DNA of 64,000 nt from Maritimibacter sp. GTDB taxonomy: Bacteria > Pseudomonadota > Alphaproteobacteria > Rhodobacterales > Rhodobacteraceae. The DNA lies in NCBI GenBank assembly GCA_011389895.1, contig JAABTN010000001.1:142940-206939 (forward strand), written 5' to 3'. How positions within the stretch are numbered: position 1 is the stretch's first letter; each line of letters opens with the position of its first letter. Shown here in pieces: positions 27,040 to 35,666 of the stretch. The notes under the pieces are model-generated. The model had not been told where the DNA came from, searched no databases, and saw only the letters and a program-made list of their open reading frames with translations. The position numbers and the translations under genes were made by a program.

Positions 27040-27498
27040 TCAGATGCATTTGAAATAATCGAAAGGCTCGAGACAGTCCTTGCACCGCCACTGTGCCTTG
27101 CAGGGTGTCGATCCGAACTGGCTGAGCCGTTCAAGGTTCGTGCTTGCACAATTCGGGCATTTTTCGGGTCCACCGGCCGCTTGCGGCGGGGCGATCCCAT
27201 ATTTTTCCAACTTTTCGCGTCCGGATTGCGATATCCAGTCGGTGGTCCATGGCGGGCTGAGCTGGCGTTTCAACTCGACCCGCTCCACCCCGTGGTCGTG
27301 CAGGGCGGCCTTGATCTCCATGTTGATCACCGAGGTCGCGGGACAGCCGGAATAGGTTGGGGTCACGGTCACCACGCAGGTCTCGCCGTCAAAGCCCACG
27401 TCACGGATGATCCCCAGATCGACAAGGCTGATCGCCGGGATCTCGGGGTCGGGCACGGCGTCGAGCCACGTCCAAATCTGGTCCACCGAAGGGCGCAT
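27040..27498 (-). CDS. paaD: Phenylacetyl-CoA epoxidase maturation protein PaaD
   Basis: 152 residues: an N-terminal MIP18/DUF59 domain (DPEIPAISLVDLGIIRDV, then PTYSGCPATSVI) and a C-terminal zinc-ribbon-like part with CPNCAST and CKDCLEPF. DUF59 proteins take part in iron-sulfur assembly; PaaD is needed for active epoxidase, probably for cluster insertion in PaaE. The start codon follows the paaC stop by four bases. Confidence 0.94.
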   Translation of the reverse strand: MRPSVDQIWTWLDAVPDPEIPAISLVDLGIIRDVGFDGETCVVTVTPTYSGCPATSVINMEIKAALHDHGVERVELKRQLSPPWTTDWISQSGREKLEKYGIAPPQAAGGPEKCPNCASTNLERLSQFGSTPCKAQWRCKDCLEPFDYFKCI

Positions 27499-27502
27499 GG
27501 CG

Positions 27503-28261
27503 TTACCAGGCCTGGCCCGGATAGGCGCGTTGCAGCCACTGCATCTGCGTCAGGATATGACCCAGATGTTCGGTGTGCATGCGCCCGTCCTTGCCCGAGC
27601 CGCGATGGCCGAAATGGGCGTCGGGAAGCGTCAGCGTCGCCTCGGCAAGCGTGGCCTCGATCGTCGCGCGATAGTCGGCCTCGAGCGTCTTGGGGTCGGG
27701 GATCACCCCGGCCTTTGCCATGTCGGCGTCGGTGTCGTCGGTGATGAACAGCTCGAGCGCATAGGGCCAAAGGATGTTCAATGCCGCCTGCATCCGTTCA
27801 TGGCTTTCCGCCGTGCCATCGCCCAGACCCACGACCGTGCCGCGCGAGCGGTCGACGTGATAGGCAGCCTCCTTCACCGCTTTCTCGGCGATCTCGGCAA
27901 TGCGGTTGTCCGTGGACCCGGTGAGCGCCCGCAGGTTCATCAGGTTGAACTGATCGAACAGGTATTGGCGCATCACTGTCTGCCCGAAATCGCCGTTCGG
28001 CAATTCGACCAGAAGCACGTTATGGAAATCCCAAGCGTCGCGCAGGAAGGCAAGATCATCGGCAGAGCGCCCCGCGCCCTCGATTTCCCCGGCATATTCC
28101 AACCAGAGCGATGTCTGGCCAAGCAGGTCGAGCGCGGTGTTCGCCAGCGCGATGTCTTCTTCCAGCACCGGCGCATGGCCGCACCACTCCGACACCCGGT
28201 GACCGAGGATCAGCGTGTTGTCGCCAAGGCGCAGGAGCGTTTCAAACAGCGCATCAGCCAT
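27503..28261 (-). CDS. paaC: Phenylacetyl-CoA epoxidase subunit C
   Basis: 252 residues from an ATG that overlaps the paaB stop by one base; a GTG one codon earlier is also possible. It is an all-helical ferritin-like protein with the PaaC segments LGDNTLILGHRVSEWCGHAP and AWDFHNVLLVELPNGDFGQT. PaaC is the catalytically inactive partner that forms the heterodimer scaffold for PaaA. The visible conserved acidic and histidine positions match PaaC rather than the di-iron PaaA. Confidence 0.94.
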   Translation of the reverse strand: MADALFETLLRLGDNTLILGHRVSEWCGHAPVLEEDIALANTALDLLGQTSLWLEYAGEIEGAGRSADDLAFLRDAWDFHNVLLVELPNGDFGQTVMRQYLFDQFNLMNLRALTGSTDNRIAEIAEKAVKEAAYHVDRSRGTVVGLGDGTAESHERMQAALNILWPYALELFITDDTDADMAKAGVIPDPKTLEADYRATIEATLAEATLTLPDAHFGHRGSGKDGRMHTEHLGHILTQMQWLQRAYPGQAW

Positions 28262-28545
28262 CACATGTGCCCCACGTCGTCGGGAATGTCGTAGAAGGTC
28301 GGGTGGCGATACACCTTGGACTCCGAGGGTTCGAAAATCGGGCCCTTGTCGCCCGGCGCGGTCGCCGTGATGTGGCGGGCCTCGACCACCCAGATCGAGA
28401 CGCCTTCACTGCGGCGGGTGTAGACGTCGCGCGCATTCTTGACCGCCGTTTCCGCGTCCGGGGCGTGCAGCGAGCCCACGTGACGATGGCTCAGCCCGTG
28501 TTGGCCGCGAATGAAAATCTCCCAGAGGGGCCATTCCTTGCTCAT
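28261..28545 (-). CDS. paaB: Phenylacetyl-CoA epoxidase subunit B
   Basis: 94 residues from the ATG giving MSKEWPLWEIFIRGQ; the longer frame upstream is not family-like. PaaB is a small protein that helps hold PaaA-PaaC heterodimers together. The conserved GLSHRHVGSLHAPDAE and SEGVSIWVVEA segments are present. It starts 11 bases after paaA and ends overlapping paaC. Confidence 0.95.
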   Translation of the reverse strand: MSKEWPLWEIFIRGQHGLSHRHVGSLHAPDAETAVKNARDVYTRRSEGVSIWVVEARHITATAPGDKGPIFEPSESKVYRHPTFYDIPDDVGHM

Positions 28546-28556
28546 GGTCGTCGTCC

Positions 28557-29549
28557 TTATTCCGCGGCCACTTTGGCGCCGTGTTTCTTCTCGGAATGGG
28601 CCAAAAGCCCGTCGCGCACCCATGCGCCGTCGTCCCATGCCTGCTTGCGCGCATCCAGACGGTCGTGGTTCGCGGGGCCTGCGCCCTTGAGCACGTCGAA
28701 AAACTCGTCCCAGTCCGGTTCCGAGTAATCGTAGCCGCCCTTATCCTCGTTCCACGCCAGCGTGTCGTCGGGCACGGAAAGGCCGAGGTATTCGGCCTGT
28801 GGCACGGTCTGGTCCACGAATTTCTGGCGCAGCTCGTCGTTGGTGTTGATCTTGATCTTCCACGCCAGCGATTGCTCGGAATGCACCGAGTTCGCGTCGG
28901 ACGGGCCGAACATCATAAGGGAGGGATACCAGAACCGGTTGAGCGCATCTTGCGCCATGCGCTTTTGCGCCTCGGACCCTTGGGCCATCTTCATCATGAT
29001 GTCGTAGCCCTGCCTCTGGTGGAAGCTCTCTTCCTTGCAGATGCGGACCATCGCACGCGAATAGGGACCATAAGAGGTGCGCTGAAGCGGCACCTGGTTC
29101 ATGATCGCGGCCCCATCGACGAGCCAGCCGACCGCGCCGATATCGGCCCAGGTCAGGGTGGGGTAGTTGAAGATCGAGCTATATTTCATCTTGCCGGACA
29201 GCAGCATCTCGGTCATCTCGTCGCGCGACACGCCCAGCGTCTCGGCGGCAGAGTAGAGGTAAAGACCGTGCCCCGCCTCGTCCTGCACCTTGGCGAGAAG
29301 GATCATCTTGCGCTCCAGCGTGGGGGCGCGGGTGATCCAGTTGCCCTCGGGAAGCTGGCCCACGATTTCGGAATGCGCATGTTGACCGATCTGACGGATC
29401 AGCGTCTTGCGATACCCTTCGGGCATCCAGTCGCGCGGCTCGATCCGGATATCCTGATCGACTTTTTCCTGAAACGCGCGTTCTTCCGGCGCCATCTCGT
29501 CGAGCGTTTTCACGCCTTCGCCGGTGGATTTGACCATTTGTGCATACAT
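28557..29549 (-). CDS. paaA: Phenylacetyl-CoA 1,2-epoxidase catalytic subunit
   Basis: 330 residues, ATG preceded by AGGAGG. A ferritin-like di-iron monooxygenase: the iron-binding motifs are in KVQDEAGHG (near residues 87-95) and [13 protein letters not shown] (near 172-184), each an ExxH, with further Glu ligands in flanking helices. With PaaBCE it converts phenylacetyl-CoA to the ring-1,2-epoxide using O2 and NADPH. It is the second gene of the pcaF-paaABCDE operon. Confidence 0.96.
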   Translation of the reverse strand: MYAQMVKSTGEGVKTLDEMAPEERAFQEKVDQDIRIEPRDWMPEGYRKTLIRQIGQHAHSEIVGQLPEGNWITRAPTLERKMILLAKVQDEAGHGLYLYSAAETLGVSRDEMTEMLLSGKMKYSSIFNYPTLTWADIGAVGWLVDGAAIMNQVPLQRTSYGPYSRAMVRICKEESFHQRQGYDIMMKMAQGSEAQKRMAQDALNRFWYPSLMMFGPSDANSVHSEQSLAWKIKINTNDELRQKFVDQTVPQAEYLGLSVPDDTLAWNEDKGGYDYSEPDWDEFFDVLKGAGPANHDRLDARKQAWDDGAWVRDGLLAHSEKKHGAKVAAE

Positions 29550-29589
29550 ATCGGTCCTCCTTGGGCCAACAGCCCTGGGTTTGGCGGGT

Positions 29590-30795
29590 CTACACCCGCT
29601 CGATGATCATCGCCGCGCCTTGGCCGACGCCCACGCACATGGTGCAAAGCGCATAGCGGCCCCCGGTGCGTTTGAGCTGATAGGCCGCCGTCAGCACCAG
29701 CCGCGCGCCGGACATGCCCAGGGGATGGCCGATGGCGATGGCGCCGCCCTGCGGGTTCACGCGCGGGTCGTCGTCCGCGACACCCAACGCGCGCAGGGTG
29801 GCAAGACCCTGGCTCGCGAATGCCTCGTTCAATTCTATCACATCCATCTGCTCGATGGTGAGCCCGGTCTTTGCCAGCACCTTGCGGCTGGCGGGAACCG
29901 GCCCGATGCCCATGACACGGGGGGCAACGCCCGCCGCCTGCATCGCCACGACCCGCGCCATCGGGGTCAGGCCATGGGCGGCCATGCCGTCTTCCGACGC
30001 CATGAGGATCGCCGCCGCGCCGTCGTTCACGCCCGAGGCATTGCCGGCGGTCACGGACAGCTCCGGGCCGTTCACGCCCTTGAGTTTCGCAAGCTGTTCG
30101 GGGCCTGTGCCGGGGCGGGGGTGTTCGTCGGTCTCGACCATGACCGGATCGCCTTTGCGCTGCGGCACCGCGACCGGCGTGATCTCGTCCCCGAAAAAGC
30201 CCGCCTCGTGGGCCGCCGCCCATTTGGCTTGGGATCGGGCCGCGAACGCATCCTGGTCTTCGCGGCTGATGTTATAATCCTCGGCCACGTTGTCGGCGGT
30301 TTCGGGCATGGAATGGGTGCCATGCTCGGCATCCATCTTCTTGTTAACGAAGCGCCAGCCGATGGTGGTGTCATAGACCGCGTTGGCGCGCGAAAAAGCT
30401 GTGGTCGCCTTGGGCATGACGAAAGGCGCGCGGCTCATGCTTTCGACGCCGCCCGCGATGGCAAGGTCATAGTCCCCCGCGCGCAACCCGCGCGACGCCA
30501 TGCCGACCGCATCCATCCCCGAGGCGCAAAGCCGGTTCACCGTGGTGCCCGACACCTCGACCGGGAGCCCGGCGAGAAGCGCGGCCATGCGCGCCACGTT
30601 GCGGTTGTCTTCCCCGGCCTGGTTGGCATCACCATAGATCACGTCGTCAACCTGTTCCCAGTCCACGCCGGGGTTCCGCTCCACCAGTGCCTTGATCGGC
30701 AGGGCCGCGAGATCGTCGGTGCGCACGGACGACAGCGCGCCGCCGTAGCGGCCAATGGGCGTGCGGGTCGCGTCGCAGATGAATGCGTTGGGCAT
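29590..30795 (-). CDS. pcaF: Beta-ketoadipyl-CoA thiolase
   Basis: 401 residues from the ATG giving [20 protein letters not shown] degradative thiolase with the active-site Cys in [16 protein letters not shown] (about residues 88-103), the NEAFA motif near 342 and the C-terminal [10 protein letters not shown] and CVGVGQG motifs. It cleaves 3-oxoadipyl-CoA to succinyl-CoA and acetyl-CoA, and in the paa pathway (PaaJ) also acts on the dehydrosuberyl-CoA intermediate. It heads the paaABCDE operon, 40 bases before paaA. It would also finish the hydroxyquinol route started at 1659-5883. Confidence 0.92.
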   Translation of the reverse strand: MPNAFICDATRTPIGRYGGALSSVRTDDLAALPIKALVERNPGVDWEQVDDVIYGDANQAGEDNRNVARMAALLAGLPVEVSGTTVNRLCASGMDAVGMASRGLRAGDYDLAIAGGVESMSRAPFVMPKATTAFSRANAVYDTTIGWRFVNKKMDAEHGTHSMPETADNVAEDYNISREDQDAFAARSQAKWAAAHEAGFFGDEITPVAVPQRKGDPVMVETDEHPRPGTGPEQLAKLKGVNGPELSVTAGNASGVNDGAAAILMASEDGMAAHGLTPMARVVAMQAAGVAPRVMGIGPVPASRKVLAKTGLTIEQMDVIELNEAFASQGLATLRALGVADDDPRVNPQGGAIAIGHPLGMSGARLVLTAAYQLKRTGGRYALCTMCVGVGQGAAMIIERV

Positions 30796-30829
30796 AGTCA
30801 GGTCTTTCCTCCCGTGATCAGGGTTTATT

Positions 30830-30847
30830 CCCGACCACATGGTCGGG
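30830..30847. promoter_or_regulatory. Putative operator upstream of pcaF-paaABCDE
   Basis: CCCGACCA (30830-30837) and TGGTCGGG (30840-30847) are perfect 8-bp inverted repeats with a two-base spacer, 34 bases upstream of the pcaF start. Its core GACC-N4-GGTC equals that of the dyad between paaZ and paaG (21953-21964), suggesting one regulator for both paa operons. Confidence 0.58.
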
Positions 30848-31012
30848 GATAGGCAGTGTCTCGATTCGGTGCAAGTAAAATGTTACGAGAATGCGGTGAT
30901 ATGGTTTTTCCTGTAACGTGTCGCGCCGATCCCGAGGTCGCAGTTTGACCCCTATCGCTCTGGTGTCAATTCGGACACTGCGTTCGCAAGGGCCAGATCG
31001 GCTTGGCGCGTT

Positions 31013-32239
31013 TCAGGATGTCGGCTGGAGGTGGCCCAGGAAATGCGCCATGGCCGCCACGGCCGCGCCCATGTCTTCGGCGCTCGCATGTTCCTCCGGC
31101 ACATGGCTTACACCGTCCCGGCACCGCACGAACAGCATCGCGATGGGGCAGAGATCGGCCATGGCCGAGGCGTCATGGGTGGCCCCCGAGGCAATCGACA
31201 GGCCCTTCCCGCCGGTCGCCGTCACGGCGTCGGTGAGGCGGGCGCGAAGCTCCGGCGCACAGGGCTGGGCGGGCTGGCGGTATACCCGCGACATGTCCAG
31301 ATCGAGAGACCAGCGCGCGGCGATGTCCTGCGCCATGCTGGTAAGCTGCGCGCCGGTGTCTTCGCGCAACCGGTCGTCGGGCGCGCGGATTTCTAGCGTG
31401 AGGGAAACCGCGCGCGGCACCGCGTTGACCACGTTTGGCCACACGTCGAGCGCCCCGACCGTGACCCGCAGATCGGGGTGTTCCAGACCTGCCATATGCG
31501 CCGCCGTGACAAGCGCGCTTGCCCCCACGAGCGCGTCGCGCCGGATCGCCATGGGAAGGGTGCCGGCATGGCCGGTCTCGCCCCGAAAGGTGACCGCGTG
31601 ACGCTCGATCCCGCAGATCGCCGTGACCACGCCGAGCGCTTCGTCTTCGGTCTCAAGCACGGGGCCCTGTTCGATATGCGCCTCAAGGTATCCGATGGCA
31701 TCAGACCGGGGGCGGGCCAGCGCGCCGATGGCGTCGGGCGCGCCGCCGAATGCGGCCAAGGCATCGCGCAGCCGGGTGCCGTCCCGGTCGGCGGTTGCGA
31801 GCACCTCGGGGTCAAACGTGCCCGCCAGCGCCCGTGGGCCAAGCAGCGCGGTCGGAAAGCGCACCCCTTCCTCGTCGGCAAAAGCGAGCACTTCGACCGA
31901 GAAGGGCAAGGCATGGCCGTCGCTTGCGCATTTCTCGACCGCGAGACAGCCCAGAACCACGCCCATGATCCCGTCATACATGCCGCCCTCGCGCACGCTG
32001 TCCTGATGGGATCCAATGTAGAATGTGCCGGACCCGGCAGGCCCGTCCTTGCGCCCGACCAGCGTGCCCGCCGCATCCATCGCGACGCTCAGCCCAGCGG
32101 CCTCCATCCAGTCGCGGATGTGGGGCAGGGCATCTTTGTGCGCAGGCGTGAACGGCAGCCGGGTGACGCCGGGGCCGGGCTCCGAACAGGTGGCGATCCG
32201 GGCAAGCCGGTCGGCGGCAATGGCACCCCAATCAGTCAA
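31013..32239 (-). CDS. M20-family amidohydrolase (allantoate / N-carbamoyl-amino-acid hydrolase type)
   Basis: 408 residues. The start is a TTG inside the end of the DUF1028 gene (eight-base overlap). M20 peptidase-family metal motifs: GSHQDSVREGGMYDG (His and Asp ligands, near 77-91), FADEEGVRF (near 120-128), HIEQGP (near 187) and the late SGATHDASAMA. This pattern is typical of the subgroup that includes allantoate amidohydrolase, beta-ureidopropionase and N-carbamoyl-L-amino-acid hydrolase. The substrate is unknown. With the DUF1028 gene it faces a peptide-type ABC importer, so an imported amide is likely processed here. Confidence 0.83.
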   Translation of the reverse strand: MTDWGAIAADRLARIATCSEPGPGVTRLPFTPAHKDALPHIRDWMEAAGLSVAMDAAGTLVGRKDGPAGSGTFYIGSHQDSVREGGMYDGIMGVVLGCLAVEKCASDGHALPFSVEVLAFADEEGVRFPTALLGPRALAGTFDPEVLATADRDGTRLRDALAAFGGAPDAIGALARPRSDAIGYLEAHIEQGPVLETEDEALGVVTAICGIERHAVTFRGETGHAGTLPMAIRRDALVGASALVTAAHMAGLEHPDLRVTVGALDVWPNVVNAVPRAVSLTLEIRAPDDRLREDTGAQLTSMAQDIAARWSLDLDMSRVYRQPAQPCAPELRARLTDAVTATGGKGLSIASGATHDASAMADLCPIAMLFVRCRDGVSHVPEEHASAEDMGAAVAAMAHFLGHLQPTS

Positions 32240-32894
32240 GTCCGCGCCCCGGATCGTTCACGGTCGGCACCTGCCGCGCCCAATAGGCATAATCGCCCGT
32301 GGTCGCGCGCTCGTGCAGGTCGGCGAGCGCGGTCAACGGGTCATCGGCATGATCGATCCGCAGGGTGAGCGGCGCATGGTCGGGGCTGATGACAAGCAGG
32401 GCGGCGGACATGAGACCGCGCGAATCGCTACCCGCCGAACGACCGGCAAAAAGCGCCGCCAAAAGGCGTTCGGCCAAGGTGCCGCTGCCGGTCCGGTAGG
32501 TTTCGACCAGCGCGGGAATCACAGCGGGGGAGGCAAGCAGATTGCCGCAGGCCACCCCGTCGGCAAAGACCATGTCGCCGATCTCGGGCATGTTCGCATC
32601 GCCCGAGAACACCGCGCCGCGCCCGGTCATGTCGAGCACGCCAAGCTGGCGCGCATCGCGGTTTCGGTCGTTCGCCGTGACCCGGGCGATCGTCTGCGAA
32701 GCGTTTGATCCGGATGACATTTCATCAAGCGCGGCCTCGCCCCAGAGCGTCGAGGGCGAAGCGCCTTGGCTGGCCGAGACCCCGGCCCCCCACCGTGCGC
32801 GCAGCACCCATCCGCCAACACACAAGGAGCCGGTTGCGGCAGCGCCGCCCATGGCCCCGGTCTCGGGGTCGCGAACAAGAAGTGAAAAGGTCAT
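32232..32894 (-). CDS. DUF1028-family protein
   Basis: 220 residues with the DUF1028 pattern from the first residues (TFSLLVRDPETGAMGGAAAT), an N-terminus suggestive of an Ntn-hydrolase-like fold, and ATGSLCVGGWVLRARWGAG and GDANMPEIGDMVFADG further on. No signal peptide is seen, so it is probably cytosolic. The biochemical function is not established to my knowledge. It is translationally coupled to the M20 amidohydrolase and shares a promoter region with the Dpp-type transporter, suggesting that the two hydrolase-like proteins act in sequence on the imported compound. Confidence 0.85.
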   Translation of the reverse strand: MTFSLLVRDPETGAMGGAAATGSLCVGGWVLRARWGAGVSASQGASPSTLWGEAALDEMSSGSNASQTIARVTANDRNRDARQLGVLDMTGRGAVFSGDANMPEIGDMVFADGVACGNLLASPAVIPALVETYRTGSGTLAERLLAALFAGRSAGSDSRGLMSAALLVISPDHAPLTLRIDHADDPLTALADLHERATTGDYAYWARQVPTVNDPGRGLD

Positions 32895-32916
32895 GTGAAC
32901 TCCGTATCACAAATAT

Positions 32917-32954
32917 TTATCATGAAAAATTGACAGGTCAATTAATCATGATAA
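32917..32954. promoter_or_regulatory. 38-bp nested palindrome with divergent promoters
   Basis: Outer arms TTATCATGA (32917-32925) and TCATGATAA (32946-32954), and inner arms AATTGAC (32928-32934) and GTCAATT (32937-32943), are all perfect and share one axis at 32935.5. The inner dyad contains TTGACA on the plus strand (32930-32935) and TTGACC on the minus strand, each able to serve as a -35 box. The surrounding AT-rich DNA offers -10 candidates both ways. The FCD/GntR protein encoded at 38456-39220 is the likely ligand. Confidence 0.65.
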
Positions 32955-33012
32955 TTTACTTGAAAACAAGAACACCAAAATCCATCCGACAGACAACATG
33001 GGAGTTGCATCA

Positions 33013-34599
33013 ATGTCTTTGATTTCATGGACCCGCCGCGGCCTTTTTGCCGCTGCCGCCAGCACCGCGCTGATTGCCGGTCTTGGCCTTGCCCCGGCGC
33101 CGCTATCGGCCCAGACGCCGCCCGGCGTTCTGATCGTCGGCCAGATCGCCGAGCCGAAATCGCTCGACCCGGCCGCGGTCACGGCGGTGAACGATTTCCG
33201 CATCCTCGTGAACCTCTACGAGGGGCTCGTGCAGTATAAATCCGGCACGCTTGAGGTTGAACCGGCACTGGCCGAAAGCTGGGAGGTGTCGGAGGACGGC
33301 ACCGTCTACACCTTCAAGCTGCGCGAGGGTGTGACGTTTCATGACGGAACGCCCCTGAATGCCGAGGCGGTGAAATTCAACTTTGACCGGATGCTGAACG
33401 AAGATCATCCCTATCACGACACCGGGCCCTTCCCGCTGGCGTTCTTCTTCTCGTCGGTGGAGACCACCGAGGCGGTCGATGATCTCACGGTGAAATTCAC
33501 CTTGAACGAACCCTACGCGCCGTTCCTGTCCAACCTCGCCTATCCCACCGGCCTTCTGGTTTCGCCCGCTGCGGTCGAGACCCATGGCGCCGATTTCGGG
33601 CGCAACCCGGCGGGCACAGGCCCCTTCACCTTCGGGGAATGGCGCTCGAACGAGGCCGTGGTGATCGAGAAGAACCCGGACTACTGGGGCGATCCGGCAG
33701 GCACCGACGCGGTCGTGTTCCGGCCCATCACCGATGCCAACACCCGCGTGGCCGAAATGCTCTCGGGTGGGATCGACATGATGGTCGAAGTGCCGCCCAC
33801 CGCGTTGTCGGAGTTTCAAGGCAACGACTATCAGGTGGTAGAGCAAGCAGGCCCGCACGTCTGGTTCCTGATCCTCAACGCAAAGGAAGGCCCCTTTGCC
33901 GACAAGCTGGTGCGCCAGGCGGCGAACTACGCGATCAACAAGGAAGCGATCGTGAACGACGTGTTGGAAGGCACGGCGGAAGTCGCGGCGGGCCCGACGC
34001 CCCCGGCCTTTGCCTGGGCCTATAACGAAAGCCTCGATCCCTATCCCTACGATCCCGACAAGGCCCGGAGCCTTCTGGAAGAAGCCGGGGCGGACGGGGC
34101 CGAATTGACATTCTACGTCACCGAGGGCGGCTCAGGCATGCTGGACCCGATCCCGATGGGCACGGCGATCCAGGCTGACCTGAACGCGGTCGGCTTCGAC
34201 GTCAAGATCGAGACCTACGAATGGAACACTTTCCTTGGCGAAGTGAACCCGGGGCTTGAGGGCAAGGCGGACATGGCCGAGATGGCGTGGATGACCAACG
34301 ATCCCGATACGCTGCCGTATCTTGCCCTGCGCACCGACGCCTGGCCCGAGAGCGGCGGGTTCAATTCCGGTTACTATTCGAACCCCGAGGTCGACGCGCT
34401 GCTTGAACAGGCCCGCGTCTCCACGGACCAGGAAGAGCGTGCGTCACTGTATCAAGAGATGCAGACCATCGTTCAGGACGACGCGCCATGGGTCTTTGTC
34501 GCCAACTGGAAACAGAACGCGGTGACCACGGATCGTGTCGAGAACTTCCAACTGCAACCTTCGTTCCTGCTTGAACTTGAGAACGTGGTGAAAAACTGA
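33013..34599 (+). CDS. Dipeptide/oligopeptide-type ABC transporter substrate-binding protein (family 5)
   Basis: 528 residues from the ATG at 33013, which has GGGAG eight bases upstream (the ATG at 32998 would place this inside the gene). The signal sequence contains a twin-arginine-like TRRGLF at residues 7-12, so Tat export is possible. The mature part is a family 5 binding protein: LAESWEVSEDGTVYTFKLRE and GTPLNAEAVKFNFDRM near 75-115 and NPAGTGPFTF near 195. It binds the ligand in the periplasm for the permease-ATPase genes downstream. The ligand is not evident. Confidence 0.9.
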   Translation: MSLISWTRRGLFAAAASTALIAGLGLAPAPLSAQTPPGVLIVGQIAEPKSLDPAAVTAVNDFRILVNLYEGLVQYKSGTLEVEPALAESWEVSEDGTVYTFKLREGVTFHDGTPLNAEAVKFNFDRMLNEDHPYHDTGPFPLAFFFSSVETTEAVDDLTVKFTLNEPYAPFLSNLAYPTGLLVSPAAVETHGADFGRNPAGTGPFTFGEWRSNEAVVIEKNPDYWGDPAGTDAVVFRPITDANTRVAEMLSGGIDMMVEVPPTALSEFQGNDYQVVEQAGPHVWFLILNAKEGPFADKLVRQAANYAINKEAIVNDVLEGTAEVAAGPTPPAFAWAYNESLDPYPYDPDKARSLLEEAGADGAELTFYVTEGGSGMLDPIPMGTAIQADLNAVGFDVKIETYEWNTFLGEVNPGLEGKADMAEMAWMTNDPDTLPYLALRTDAWPESGGFNSGYYSNPEVDALLEQARVSTDQEERASLYQEMQTIVQDDAPWVFVANWKQNAVTTDRVENFQLQPSFLLELENVVKN

Positions 34600-34610
34600 G
34601 GCCATCCGGT

Positions 34611-34629
34611 GCGGGGGACGTGCCCCCGC
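34611..34629 (+). terminator. Hairpin after the Dpp-type binding-protein gene
   Basis: GCGGGGG (34611-34617) pairs with CCCCCGC (34623-34629) around ACGTG, 11 bases past the stop. There is no T-run. It lies between binding-protein and permease genes and is likely an mRNA-stabilising or partial termination structure. Confidence 0.45.
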
Positions 34630-34718
34630 GCCGCACCCGGTGCCGCGTGCACCGCGCACCCACATGAGATTTCTGCTCAAGAGAAGGACAGGCACGTCTG
34701 TGGCTGAACGGTATCCAC

Positions 34719-35666
34719 ATGGGCCCATACATCCTGAAACGCCTGATTTCGGCCATCCCGGTTCTTCTGGGGATCACGGTGATCGTGTTCCTGATCATGG
34801 CGATGATCCCGGGCGACCCGGCGACCGCGATCCTTGGAAGCTACGCGACACCTGAAAACGTCGAGAAGCTGAACCGGGATCTTGGTTTGGACAAACCCCT
34901 GATCTCGCGCTATTTCATCTGGCTCGGCAATATGCTGACCGGCGATTTCGGGCGAAGTTTCAGCCTCAATCGCCCGGTGCTGGACGAGATCCTTGAACGC
35001 TTCAACGCCACCTTGATCCTTGCCGGCACCGCGTTTGTGATCTGCTCGTTTTTCGGCATTCTTGCCGGCGTCATCTCCGCCGCGCGTCAGTATGGGTTCG
35101 CGGACAAGGCGATCACCTTCGTGGTGCTCATCGGCATCTCGGTGCCGTCCTTCTTTCTCGGGATGATGATGATCCTGCTCTTTTCGGTGAACCTGCGCTG
35201 GCTGCCGGTTTCGGGTATGTATGCGATTTATGGCGGCGGGGATCTTGCCGATCTCGCCCGGCATCTGGTCATGCCCGCGGTCGCGCTCGCGGTGGTTGCC
35301 ACCGGCGTAATCGCGCGCCTGTCGCGCTCGGCCATGCTCGAAGTGCTGCGGCAGGATTTCATCCGCACCGCGCGCGCCAAGGGGGTGCGCGAGGGCCGCG
35401 TGCTTTATGGTCATGCGCTTCGGGCGGCCATGGTGTCGATCATCCCGGTGCTGGGCATCCAGGCGGGGTTCGTCCTGTCGGGGTCGGTGTTCATCGAGAT
35501 CGTGTTTCAATGGCCCGGCGTGGGCCGGATGCTGGTGGACGCGATCCTGACCCGTGATCTGCTTCTGGTGCAGGGGGGCGTTGTCTTCGTCGCGGCCTGC
35601 TATGTGCTTTTCAACATCTGCGTGGATGTGGCGCAGTCGCTTCTCGACCCGAGGATCAAGACATGA
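34719..35666 (+). CDS. Dpp/Opp-type ABC transporter permease 1 (DppB-like)
   Basis: 315 residues with six membrane helices. The N-terminus YILKRLISAIPVLLGITVIV and the segment IPGDPA near residue 31 are classic for DppB/OppB. The EAA loop LRQDFIRTARAKGVREGRVL lies near residue 210, where the ATPase contacts the permease. It starts 119 bases after the binding-protein stop and overlaps the next gene by four bases. No clear Shine-Dalgarno precedes the ATG. Confidence 0.92.
   Translation: MGPYILKRLISAIPVLLGITVIVFLIMAMIPGDPATAILGSYATPENVEKLNRDLGLDKPLISRYFIWLGNMLTGDFGRSFSLNRPVLDEILERFNATLILAGTAFVICSFFGILAGVISAARQYGFADKAITFVVLIGISVPSFFLGMMMILLFSVNLRWLPVSGMYAIYGGGDLADLARHLVMPAVALAVVATGVIARLSRSAMLEVLRQDFIRTARAKGVREGRVLYGHALRAAMVSIIPVLGIQAGFVLSGSVFIEIVFQWPGVGRMLVDAILTRDLLLVQGGVVFVAACYVLFNICVDVAQSLLDPRIKT

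Noticed and set aside
30963..30978. GTGTC-N6-GACAC dyad between the pcaF promoter and the M20 gene
   Set aside because: Only five-base arms and no T-run; could arise by chance and has no matching second copy.
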